NCBI GenBank assembly: GCA_963576475.1
Contig: OY754970.1
Span: 41,748,647 to 41,812,646, forward strand
Direction: 5' to 3'
DNA length: 64,000 nt
From: Molanna angustata
Taxonomy: Eukaryota; Arthropoda; Insecta; Trichoptera; Molannidae
Positions within the stretch are counted from its first letter, which is position 1. Each line of letters starts with the position of its first letter. This document shows, piece by piece, positions 47,659 to 56,384 of this stretch. The notes below the pieces were generated by a model. It did no database searches, was not told the origin of the DNA, and was given only the letters and a program-made list of their open reading frames with translations. The position numbers and the translations under genes were made by a program.

Positions 47659-47858
47659 ATGACAATGATTAATATGAACACATATATAATTCCACAATTT
47701 ATTTTATTTTTCTCCCGACGACCGTTTCGGCTTATAAGGCCATAATCAACTGGTTGATTATGGCCAGTTGATTATGGCCTTATAAGCCGAAACGGTCGTC
47801 GGGAGAAAAATAAAATAAATTGTGGAATTATATATGTGTTCATATTAATCATTGTCAT
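47659..47858. repeat. Perfect 95-bp inverted repeat (palindrome)
   Basis: 47,659-47,753 and 47,764-47,858 are exact reverse complements, base for base, separated by 10 nt (TTGATTATGG) that itself repeats the sequence just inside the right arm. The right arm carries AAGCCGAAACGGTCGTCGGG and ends one base before an ATG (47,860), where MEFFKLEAVTIERLK begins. The palindrome is therefore an inverted duplication of the leader of the element also seen at 36,406-36,570. Confidence 0.95.
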
Positions 47859-47925
47859 AATGGAATTCTTCAAATTAGAAGCCGTCACAATCGAAAGATT
47901 GAAAAGTGCGTACTTTTTCTGATAT
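47859..47925 (+). pseudogene. Truncated ORF start after the palindrome
   Basis: ATG at 47,860 starts MEFFKLEAVTIERLKSAYFF and then a stop. Related starts are MEFYKLEAVSIDRLK (minus strand from 36,466) and MEFYHEVTVSNIEKIRK (51,182). Conservation of coding sequence but not of silent positions between copies suggests a once-translated N terminus. I propose a Penelope-like element; family is unproven. Confidence 0.4.
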
Positions 47926-48014
47926 TTTATTGTCTGTATATTGTTTGATTTTGTTTGGTTTCAATAATAAAAAAAATATTAAGAAATGTTTATTATATTA
48001 ACAACTTGATATTA

Positions 48015-48085
48015 ACAAATGCTTGAAGAGGCTAAGGCTCGTAACGGGCTGTGGAGCCATTGATGATGATGATGATGATGATAAA
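48015..48085 (+). pseudogene. LINE terminal codons with (TGA)n tail
   Basis: ATGCTTGAAGAGGCTAAGGC encodes LEEAKA, then RNGLWSH and a stop, followed by (TGATGA)n. It equals the last ~15 codons of the relic at 2,240-2,287, so it is an extremely 5'-truncated insertion of the same LINE type with its own repeat tail. Confidence 0.7.
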
Positions 48086-48187
48086 CATTTTTTTATAAAT
48101 AAATTTAGAGAGAAAGTTTAATATTAGATTATGATCGAGTACTGAATTATACATTTTTAGATTAAGGCAAGATAATAACGTGTGACG

Positions 48188-48376
48188 AAGGAGGCAAGTC
48201 TAGTCAACTGGCGGAATCAAAACCATCCATTCTTACCCATACCATGGATATTATTATCACATGGAGTTCTATAATACCTTAAGATGTTATAGAACTCCAT
48301 AAGATACATAATTATATCCACGATATGGGTAAACATGGATGGTTTTGATTCCGCCGGTGACCAGACTTGCCCCCCT
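48188..48376. mobile_element. Full-length hairpin MITE, copy 2
   Basis: The right end ACCAGACTTGCCCCCC (48,360-48,375) is identical to copy 1; the left end is worn (GGAGGCAAGTCTAG). The centre ATGGAGTTCTAT / ATAGAACTCCAT (48,261-48,272; 48,289-48,300) and the arm words GGCGGAATCAAAACCATCC are conserved. Same ~185 bp palindromic design as at 24,001-24,186. Confidence 0.85.
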
Positions 48377-48659
48377 GGTCTAAAAATTTTAATTCTGACT
48401 GTGATTCCGAGTATCGAATTTCGTTTCAAATTACTGAAACCCTATATTTAACAGGTGGTGTTTAATTATCATTAAATTATCATTAAATTACTACGAAAGA
48501 AATAGCCATCATGTTTTTATCATTTTTTCAATATTTTTTTTTTTTGGAGATCTTTAAAATTTTTTTTAAATATGTTTATATGATTGTAAAAAAGCCATTA
48601 TATTTTATAGTATTTTAGTATATTTTTTTCTTAAATATTTTTATACAATTGTATTGTGT

Positions 48660-48880
48660 TAATATGTGCATGCTTATACTGTATTCATAATTTTATGCGA
48701 AAGAAATAGCCATCAAGACACAGGCTTTGCCTAGTTTGATGGTGATTAAAACACCTTAATGACACTGCTTTCTGCATCACTGTATAATATACATATGTAT
48801 ATGTTAATAATAATACGAATTATAAGTGTATCAATATTTGTCAGACATGAATAAAATAAATAAATAAATAAATAAATTGT
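48660..48880 (+). mobile_element. LINE 3' end with (AATA)n tail
   Basis: A stretch including GATGGTGATTAAAACACC and TTGTCAGACATGAATAAAATAAATAAATAAATAAAT ends in a tetranucleotide tail. AT-rich, no ORF; probable 5'-truncated non-LTR insertion. Confidence 0.5.
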
Positions 48881-49029
48881 GTTTTTAACACTTCCTTACG
48901 CCTTTTGCAGGTGGCAAGTTAGTTATTTATCCAATTTTTAAAATAACCAGTATTTTCAGCCCAAAGAAAAAAGAATTGCATGAGGAATATGTATGTAATG
49001 AATGACTTAATTAGGTACTAGACTCTCTA

Positions 49030-49137
49030 AGTGATGAAAGTCTTCTTGCGATACTTGCAAAACCAGGACCGCATGCGTTGCTGCAAGACCTGGGATGCCA
49101 GACCATGACCACCCCGGTCTCGGTCTTGTTCATCACT
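49030..49137. mobile_element. Compact CTTGGTCTTGC-type MITE
   Basis: AGTGATGA (49,030-49,037) and TCATCACT (49,130-49,137) are perfect inverted ends. The 108 bp element is GC-rich inside, with GCAAGACCTGG and CGGTCTCGGTCTTG. It is related to 45,624-46,026 and 9,917. Confidence 0.65.
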
Positions 49138-49261
49138 AGGTAGGTACTCTACGGCGGTGATTGACTTTAATACAATTGTAAAATAATTAAACAATTCTGC
49201 TTGAAGTGTATATGTAAGATTCTACTTATTCCACTGTTTATTAATTTATCAATTCAATAAA

Positions 49262-49322
49262 ATTCAATTTATCTTTTGATAGGACAACCGTTTCGTCCGT
49301 AAGGGTCTTTTCGACAGATAAA
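49262..49322 (-). repeat. Leader-like GAAACGG motif (reverse)
   Basis: The minus strand reads CTGTCGAAAAGACCCTTACGGACGAAACGGTTGTCC, similar in layout to the leader in the palindrome (..AAGCCGAAACGGTCGTCGG). It looks like a diverged hammerhead-type or Penelope-like leader fragment; no ORF follows. Confidence 0.3.
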
Positions 49323-49398
49323 TTGCAAAATATATATTATACCTACTCCTTATTAACCAAAGAAAATATTAACAATATTTTATTGACAAACTTTTCAA

Positions 49399-49650
49399 CA
49401 TCTCAATAGAGACGAAGTTGTGATATTATAGAAGAACCAGGAACTCAAGGCACCTACAGGGCTTACGACCTATAACCGACTGGTTTACATGACCATTTTA
49501 TGCGCTTGCGCAACGTTCACCAATAATGTCTTCTTATTGAGTTCCCTTATTAATATAATTTTTTGAAAGTTCTATATATTTGAATACTGTGTAACAATTC
49601 ACCTGAAAATAAAACATTTTTACTATTGCCATCTATGAAGTAACGAAGAA
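49399..49650 (+). repeat. 'GGCACCTACAGG' repeat, copy 2
   Basis: ATCTCAATAGAGACGAAG through AACTCAAGGCACCTACAGGG and GCGCTTGCGCAACGTTCACC. Similarity to copy 3 (52,024) continues downstream through GAAAGTT-TATATAT and GCCATCTATG, showing the unit is at least ~250 bp. Confidence 0.75.
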
Positions 49651-49654
49651 ACTT

Positions 49655-50128
49655 GTTTTGTAAAAAATAGGTTTATTTGTCAACAATGAATTAATAAAAT
49701 ATTAACTCATTGCAAATTGTGTTCCTTGTTGTACATAGCAATTTTACTGTTTATAATTTGTTTCTTTAATCAAACATAAATGAGATATTTATATAGTATA
49801 TATATACGTAGATAAATATTAACGGTGACTCACCCATCATCAGCTAAGAAGTTATTTAAATCTAAAAGTAAACAGCAGATTGATTGTTTTTTTTTTCAGA
49901 AACTTGTGTCAACCCTCCCAGCACGAATTCTTTAACAAGAATTTCTATCTTGAGAATTTATATTCTATTCCCAGTGGAGGAGAGAGTGAACTTTTGTTTG
50001 GAAGAGATTGACAACTGAAAACAATCTGTCGCTTTCGTTCAATACATCACTTGTAAGTTATTCTACGCAATCATCAATATTATTACTCTTATAATTGTTT
50101 TATTGCTTTATCATTTTGCATACACTGG
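49655..50128. other. No recognisable gene
   Basis: AT-rich with no supported feature. Confidence 0.5.
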
Positions 50129-50808
50129 TAAGATTATTATAGCCTTATGCAATTTCTTACAAACAAACCATACATACCATACAAGATTATTATTGTCTTA
50201 TGTAATTTCTTACAAACAAACCATACGTGCCATACAAGATTATTATTACCTTATGTAATTTCTTACAAACAAACCATACGTACCATACAAGATTATTATT
50301 GCCTTATGTAATTTCTTACAAACAAACCATAAATACCATACAAGATTATTATTGCCTTATGCAATTTCTTATAAACAAACCATACATACCATACAAGATT
50401 ATTATTACCTTATGCAATTTCTTACAAACAAACCATACATACCATACAAGATTATTATTACCTTATGCAATTTCTTACAAACAAACCATAAATACCATAC
50501 AAGATTATTATTGCCTTATGCAATTTCTTATAAACAAACCATACATATCATACAAGGTTATTATTACCTTATGCAATTTCTTACAAACAAACCATAAATA
50601 CCATACAAGATTATTATTGCCTTATGCAATTTCTTATAAACAAACCATACATATCATACAAGGTTATTATTACCTTATGCAATTTCTTACAAACAAACCA
50701 TAAATACCATACAAGATTATTATTGCCTTATGCAATTTCTTATAAACAAACCATACATACCATACAATATTATTATTGCCTTATGCAATTTCTTACAAAC
50801 AAATCATT
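50129..50808 (+). repeat. 53-bp minisatellite, ~13 copies, dimeric substructure
   Basis: CCTTATGCAATTTCTTACAA recurs every 53 bp from 50,144 to 50,780, with AACAAACCATACATACCATAC and AAGATTATTATTG. From about 50,462 two unit types (TTACAAAC..AAATACC and TTATAAAC..ATATCAT) alternate, giving a 106-bp higher-order repeat for three rounds. Long frames (158, 90 and 81 codons) stay open only because no reading frame of the 53-bp unit contains a stop. Confidence 0.95.
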
Positions 50809-50974
50809 ATACAAAGAACATTATATCTGCCGTGCTAGGAAAAACACAGTAATTATTAAGTTACCTCATAATTCGTCTTTCTTCTCTATTATTTGAATCC
50901 TCGTTTTGAATTTATATATATTTTTTTATCGTTTATTTACTTTTAATCACACCATATTTACAATGACAACAATA

Positions 50975-51045
50975 AGTAGATTACTGCTGCCCATCTAGGA
51001 AATCCTGTTACCTATAGGGCTAGCATATATATAGTTGTTCTTCAT
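50975..51045 (+). repeat. Short dispersed repeat (CTGCTGCCCA type)
   Basis: CTGCTGCCCATCTAGGAAATCCTGTTACCTATAGGGCTAGCA matches 3,812-3,850. Unit class unknown. Confidence 0.5.
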
Positions 51046-51181
51046 CACTATTGCTCGCCATTCTGACGATGCTCGGCGTTGAGCGATATCGGTGAACAAA
51101 ATCGAACATGATCGCGTTAGCGAATAAAATTAAATATAACGTTAAATTATATGTATATTTTTTTCGTAATTCAATGTGATT

Positions 51182-51245
51182 ATGGAGTTCTATCATGAAG
51201 TGACAGTTTCAAACATTGAAAAAATAAGAAAATTATATCATTTTT
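51182..51245 (+). pseudogene. Third MEF-start peptide copy
   Basis: ATGGAGTTCTATCATGAAGT gives MEFYHEVTVSNIEKIRKLY, alignable with MEFYKLEAVSIDRLK and MEFFKLEAVTIERLK at 36,466 and 47,860. It ends quickly at a stop. No clear leader precedes it. Confidence 0.3.
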
Positions 51246-51479
51246 CATGAAAAGAAATCTATATTTCCAATAGTTGTATACATACATATGTACATACAAA
51301 CCACCTCCCTCGACAACGAAAACATTTTCTCGCTGCGCGGACAGTTTTTCATTTAATATATCGAACTGAAGAAAATAAAACTGAACTTCGAACTTTTTTG
51401 ATTGAGTTGATTGAAAATATATAGCTGCACGGAAAGCTTGTTTTATGGGTTCTTAGAACATGCATAAAATAATAATAAG

Positions 51480-51609
51480 AAAATATTTCTCCATATTTGA
51501 GATTTTTAATGAAGTGTACCGAGGGATGTTCATATTGACATAATGCGGCCCGCCGATCAATTTTGATTTCTGAATATGGGCCGTTGTCCAAAAAAATTTC
51601 CCACCCCTG
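51480..51609 (-). mobile_element. hAT-type transposon end (reverse)
   Basis: Read on the minus strand from 51,609: CAGGGGTGGGAAATTTTTTTGG, then ACAACGGCCCATA and GGCGGGCCGCATTATG. CAGGGGTGGG ends followed by GGCC-rich sequence are typical of hAT/Charlie-like elements. The other terminus was not found, so the element is truncated or its far end has decayed. Confidence 0.5.
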
Positions 51610-51639
51610 CTTTATAGCATGTTGCAGTCCCATTCCCAT

Positions 51640-52020
51640 ACAAATTTGATCTCTCTTTAAATATAATTTGTTTATATATAATTTATCATCAAAAAATATA
51701 TAATCTGCCTCGTCATTTAATATTATTAAATTTGACTATATTACATATTTTCATCATATTATGTATGCATAAGATATCAACACATGGATTTGTTTATAAT
51801 ATGCATTTATATTTTCGTTTATATTTATAATTGTATATTATTTGCTGCACATTTGTTTGATAAACAAATAAAATATGAACAGTCGCTTCGTTTCAAACAA
51901 TTCGTGTCATTTGATAAACATTAATGACATATAATATATCTAATGTTAATTTCTTTGGCTTTTTTATTTCACATATTTTTTAAAAAATAATACCTAATGT
52001 TTATGTAATAACTACTTATA
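51640..52020. other. No recognisable gene
   Basis: AT-rich sequence without feature. Confidence 0.55.
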
Positions 52021-52023
52021 CTT

Positions 52024-52325
52024 TTTTAACAGATTTTTAATTATCTCAATAGAGACGAAGTTTATATATACGAAGTTAGAATATTTACTGTAGGAGAAAC
52101 GGGAAATCAAGGCACCTACAGGGCTTACGACCTGTCATCGGCTGGATTACGTGACCACTTTATGCGCTTGCGCAACGTTCACCAATTATGCCTTTTTAAT
52201 GAGATCCCTATGAATTCAATTTTGAAAGTTTTATATATTGTAATACTGAAATTCTTTTCGCTTGAAAATAAGGAATTTTTACTACAGCCATCTATGTGTG
52301 AAATTATGAACAACATTCTTATTAT
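52024..52325 (+). repeat. 'GGCACCTACAGG' repeat, copy 3
   Basis: Almost identical to copy 1 at its start (TTTTTTAACAGATTTTTAATTATCTCAATAGAGACGAAG), with a ~16 bp internal duplication around ACGAAGTT. It extends to TTTTTACTACAGCCATCTATG, as in copy 2. Confidence 0.75.
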
Positions 52326-52480
52326 TTTTATTTATTTTTGTTGTAATGCCATCTATTGAGAGAATTGTTTTTTTTATGTAAATAATGAGAGCAACAATTC
52401 TTATACCTGAGGTGACAAATGCATTTTTCGCATAGAAGTCACCCCTGAATTGCGCCAGACTTATAAGGTCGTTTTTGTCT

Positions 52481-52658
52481 TATTTACCTACTTGTACCAA
52501 TGTGTAAGTAATCGAAACTTCAATTCAACTACTTATACTATTTACCTACTTGTACCAATGTGTAAGTAATCGAAACTTCAATTCAACTACTTATACTATT
52601 TACCTACTTGTACCAATGTGTAAGTAATCGAAACTTCAATTCAACTACTTATACTATT
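52481..52658 (+). repeat. 58-bp tandem triplication
   Basis: Three essentially identical units beginning TATTTACCTACTTGTACC, at 52,481, 52,539 and 52,597. The lack of divergence implies recent origin. Confidence 0.95.
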
Positions 52659-53179
52659 TTTCTTTATAAAAAAATTCAATACAGTGTTTGTTAAATTTTC
52701 CACAAATGAAAAAGATTTGCGCATCAGAATCACGAGTGTCAACAAAAATGACATTTTATCGAATAATGTGTTACGTTTCAAGAAACAACAAATTGTAACT
52801 GTCGAGTAGTTACGAAATCTATACAATCGGCTGTCGCTCAATTCACATTTTCCTAACGAAATCGGATTATTTCGCTTATCTGATCAGTTTGCAGAAATAT
52901 GAAATATTTTCCGAAAATAGTTTTAGTGGGAAATGCATTTTATGGGCACAGAAGTCAGATGAGAGGTGCATGTCTGCGCAGACAGATGCGCGCGCAGCAT
53001 CTTCCAACACCAAATACCTACATAAATATTATAACATCTTCACCATTCAACATAATGCGGAACTGTGCTGCGATATCGGACACTGTTTGCTTTCAGCTCT
53101 ACACAAACACTTGGTCTCTTTTCAAAACACATTTTTTATATCAAACACATATTCAATATTCTGCCGCAACTTTACAAAT

Positions 53180-54230
53180 TTTCACCAACAGTTTTCACTC
53201 TCTTTTCACCGTCGCCGAAATCGTTCACTGTCTAATTTGTCACTCGTGCGTTATTTTTTAACTATCACTTGCACATTAACCGAGTTCCGGTTGATTTTCC
53301 AGTTTTTTTTATTTTTCCACGGCTCTACCGTCAAAGTTTGGCAAAGTTTAAAATTTCGCCGGCGCCTCTACGTATAAAAGTTTCGAAAGCCGTCGCGGCG
53401 GTGCGCATGTGCGGAAAGCGGCGGCGTATAAATATTGGGGAAAGAATACATAACATAACCTATACCAAGGTGTCACACTGAAGGAAAACTTACCACCATA
53501 AACACGACGACACGAAGAACGTGGAAAATCGTACGTAACGGAATATGGCGATCGGCGGCGGATCGATCGGAAAATGTGACGGTTGAAATAAGAAAAAGAA
53601 AACAAACGGAAAAGTGATTTGTTTTTATTTCAAAGTGTCGAAAGAACTTGTTGTTTTGGTTTTTATTTTTACCTGGACTGGTCTGCCAGCTGAGTCCTCC
53701 GACGAACATCTTCCTGCAATCAAGAAGAAGAAGACATCGTTAAGAGGGTTGCTGGTGTTATATTGTTCGTGTTTAGGTTGTGTTGTGAGTATGTGGAGGG
53801 GTGAGGTAATGAAGGGGGGAGGGGAGGGGTGGTATCGGCCACGTGCTCCCTCCGAGAGGGGGCGGTGGGGGGGTGTGTGTGTGTTGTTGAATGGGACCTA
53901 CCCGGGATCGTTGGGCACCTCCGCCGGAGAGCCAATATCCTGGCCCTGTGTCTCCATTTCAATAGAGCGCTATCGGCACCACTGAACACTTCACTAGAGG
54001 GTCTGACTGACTACGGACTAGACTAGGATGATGTCGGATGGAACCGGCCACACTACCACAGTACCGGCACGAGACTGGCGCGCGGCACGACCCGATGTTG
54101 CGCGCGCACCTCCCCACCACACCTCCCTACGCTCTACCGAGACACATCTACGTTATATACACATTGATAACGCTCGCACGCTTCCGTTTCCACCTCAACT
54201 CAGCTGGTTACTTATGTATATTATATTATC
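53180..54230 (+). promoter_or_regulatory. CpG-rich island with two TATA-like boxes
   Basis: This is the most CpG-dense stretch of the window (GCCGTCGCGGCGGTGCGC, GGCGATCGGCGGCGGATCG, ACTGGCGCGCGGCACGACC). TATAAAA lies at 53,373-53,379 and TATAAATA at 53,427-53,434. Downstream a frame reads ELVVLVFIFTWTGLPAESSDEH, secretory-signal-like, but has no in-frame ATG before it. TTGTGAGTATG near 53,789 would suit a splice donor. I infer a promoter and first exon of a + strand host gene whose later exons lie outside or are unrecognisable; direction is uncertain. Confidence 0.45.
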
Positions 54231-54234
54231 TTTG

Positions 54235-54397
54235 ACTTTGTACTGAATTGTCTTTTATTATGTATATTATTCTGTGGAACAATGTAATTGGCTTACTTTC
54301 CTGATTGTTATTTTTTTATTAATGTAAAACATGTAACAGCTGTTTTGTTTCCCAAAATAAAAATAAAATAAATAAATAAATAAATAATATATCTACC
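54235..54397 (+). mobile_element. LINE 3' end with (AAAT)n tail
   Basis: TTAATGTAAAACATGTAACAGCTGTTTTGTTTCCC and AAAATAAAAATAAAATAAATAAATAAAT match 46,440-46,506. It splits the GC-rich island from the GC-rich segment that follows, so it probably inserted into a previously continuous island. Confidence 0.65.
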
Positions 54398-54399
54398 TA

Positions 54400-54615
54400 C
54401 CAATGTATGTAGTACACAGCTGGCTAGTGACACTTTCCCTAGCACGAGGAAGGCGCCGGGACGCCGCCCCGTGGGGCACCGCGACGCTCCTGACCGTCAC
54501 CTACTAACACTGTCGGTACATACATCTAACTTGCCTTGCTTCTTCTCTCCTGTTATCATCGTCAGCTGATAACACGCACATGTACTGACGTAACTAACCT
54601 AACCTAACCTAACGT
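54400..54615. other. GC-rich continuation of the island
   Basis: AGGAAGGCGCCGGGACGCCGCCCCGTGGGGCACCGCGACGC is strongly GC-rich. It ends with CTAACCTAACCTAACCTAACG (four AACCT-type units), the complement of the insect telomere motif TTAGG but too short to be a telomeric array. Confidence 0.5.
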
Positions 54616-55094
54616 ATTTCCATGTAACCATTTCTCAACTCTCAAATTTCTCAATGTATTTTTATTATTTGTCGCCTCATTTTATAAAAAAATAATCAAA
54701 TATATTTTGTGTTAAAATGAATATTTTAATTCGATTAACTCCTCATTTTAATTTTCTTTTTGTAATTAATCATTTATTAACTGTGAGTTGTTTAACCTTT
54801 TGAACTTTTTACTTTATTTTTTTTATATAAATAGCGTATCAAAACAGATTTATTGTATCTTCCAGTATCTTCCAACCAATACAATATCAATTATTAAATA
54901 GTGTCATTTTTATGTTGTGAAAGTGTAGTTTCTTTTACTTAGATTATGTTTTATCTTCAATGAACGAATCAAAAAAGAAACGAATAGATCAATATAGAAT
55001 AGATCCTATTTATTTTGTACGAAAAATTGTAGATTAATAGAACAAGCGTTATAACTTTGTTATGGATAATTATATAAATAAAAATTTGTACTTA
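54616..55094. other. No recognisable gene
   Basis: AT-rich, featureless by eye. Confidence 0.5.
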
Positions 55095-55350
55095 ATCGTT
55101 AAAAAATCCTATGAGACACCAGCTTTGAATAGTGCTTCCACTATTTTCTATTATCATCGTTTTCTGGATTCCCGTAAGAGCATGGTAATCGATTATAAGT
55201 ACAACAGGCAAAATTACATCTTATAAAGTTTAGCAATGGCTTTTTAGGTGAGATGAGACTACTTTGTGAGCATGTGTTATGCTTCCTTTTATAAGGTAAT
55301 GTACACCTGCACACCTGTCGCTGGTGACCCAACATTGTAGGATTTGCCGT
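55095..55350 (+). mobile_element. 'Family S' short retroelement
   Basis: ACACCAGCTTTGAATAGTGCTTCCACT, TTATCATCGTTTTCTGGATTCCCGTAAGAG, GGTAATCGATTATAAGTACAACAGGCAAAATTACATC and CACCTGTCGCTGGTGACC, ending ATTTGCCGTG. The TATG tail is lost. This copy best shows the full 5' portion. Confidence 0.75.
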
Positions 55351-55544
55351 GTAAATAAATAAAAAATATTTTTTAAACGTGAAAACAATACTTGTTAATT
55401 ATAGAGGCTCTGTATACATACTGTATAACTATACATAAAAGCATATGAAAACAAATCAAGAAGTAGGTATTATGGCTTCTGGTAACGCTCTTGAAAGTGG
55501 AAATTATTCCTATCGAAAAAAATTATACATATTATTTTTTTTTT

Positions 55545-55763
55545 ATTTTACATATTACTTCTCGCGCAACTAACATATACTATGTCAAATATTAATTTTA
55601 CTTCCCAATAACAAGTTGCCACATTTTGGAGACTTGCGATATTAATCGTCTCACAGAACCAGACTGAGAAAACAATTAAAAACTATGTCTCCGCCGGGAA
55701 TCGAACCCAGGACCTTTGAATCAGCAGACAGACACCTATCCAACTGAGCCACGAAGGCCGACA
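55545..55763 (-). mobile_element. tRNA-derived SINE1 (reverse)
   Basis: Minus strand: GTCGGCCTTCGTGGCTCAGTTGG (box A), GGGTTCGATTCCCGG (box B as complement of CCGGGAATCGAACCC), body and GTTGCGCGAGAAG end. A 66-codon frame across it (..PSWLSWIGVCLL..) is the familiar artefact of translating tRNA-like SINEs. Confidence 0.85.
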
Positions 55764-55824
55764 ATAAAAATAATATTCGCTGTTAGGAATATCGTAGTGA
55801 AATATTAGGAATAGGAATATTGTA

Positions 55825-56352
55825 GTGACACATAATTCACTCGAAAACAGACGTACTGTATCTGATATGATGCTTCTCCACAATATTATTAATAATAAAA
55901 TTGATTCTCCTGCTCTATTTAATTATATATCTTTCAACATCCCTACCTACACCTGTAGAACTAGACACACTCCTCTTTTCCACCTAACCATTCAGCACAC
56001 TAACTATGCACAACATGCAACAATCTACAGAATCTGTAATACATACAATAGGCATTTCCAAGAGATTGACATATTCTTACTAAGCGCCCCCACATTTAAA
56101 AAATATATCAAACTTAAAATTTCATCCTCATAATAAAATGTAACACTTAATATACAGACACATTTATATATGCAATTTCACACATCATTCACACAATATC
56201 TCACCATAATATGTAACCATTCCTAATGTATCTTAATATACTACAATAACTTCAGCGACAACCTGTAATTGGCTTTATTATTAATCAAATCATCTTTTTT
56301 TATATCATTTATTATATTTTGTATGTTGTCCTCTAAATAAATAAATAATTCT
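55825..56352 (+). pseudogene. 5'-truncated LINE: ORF2 C terminus and 3' UTR
   Basis: A clean 102-codon frame includes ENRRTVSDMMLLHNIINNKI, DSPALFNYISFNIPTYTCR and FLLSAPTFKKYIKLK, typical of the C-terminal region of CR1/Jockey-group proteins (RR---D---L--I-N--ID-P-L---I-F--P). An untranslated part and CTCTAAATAAATAAATAA tail follow. The start is simply where truncation falls. Being unbroken, it is younger than the neighbouring LINE. Confidence 0.8.
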
Positions 56353-56384
56353 TACATATTCCAATTAACTATCAATAACTGGTA

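Noticed and set aside
47764..47803. Active hammerhead ribozyme in the palindrome
   Set aside because: GAAAC with a GTC site is present, but the upstream core reads TTGATTA rather than CTGANGA and stem II is out of register, so at most a relic.
50227..50703. 158-codon open frame
   Set aside because: It lies wholly in the 53-bp minisatellite; all frames are open because the unit lacks stops, so it is not evidence of a gene.
50129..50808. CRISPR-like array
   Set aside because: Direct repeats are contiguous with no unique spacers, and the sequence is eukaryotic; the same applies to the 61-bp, 58-bp and 26-bp arrays.
52889..53377. 162-codon forward frame upstream of the CpG island
   Set aside because: The peptide (QKYEIFSENSF.., S/F/H-rich) has no motif and overlaps a second frame of 120 codons; better explained as promoter-proximal non-coding DNA, though transcript data could change this.
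54594..54613. Telomeric repeat (CCTAA)n
   Set aside because: Only about four units, and similar two-to-three unit runs occur at 14,521; too short for a telomere or a clear interstitial array.
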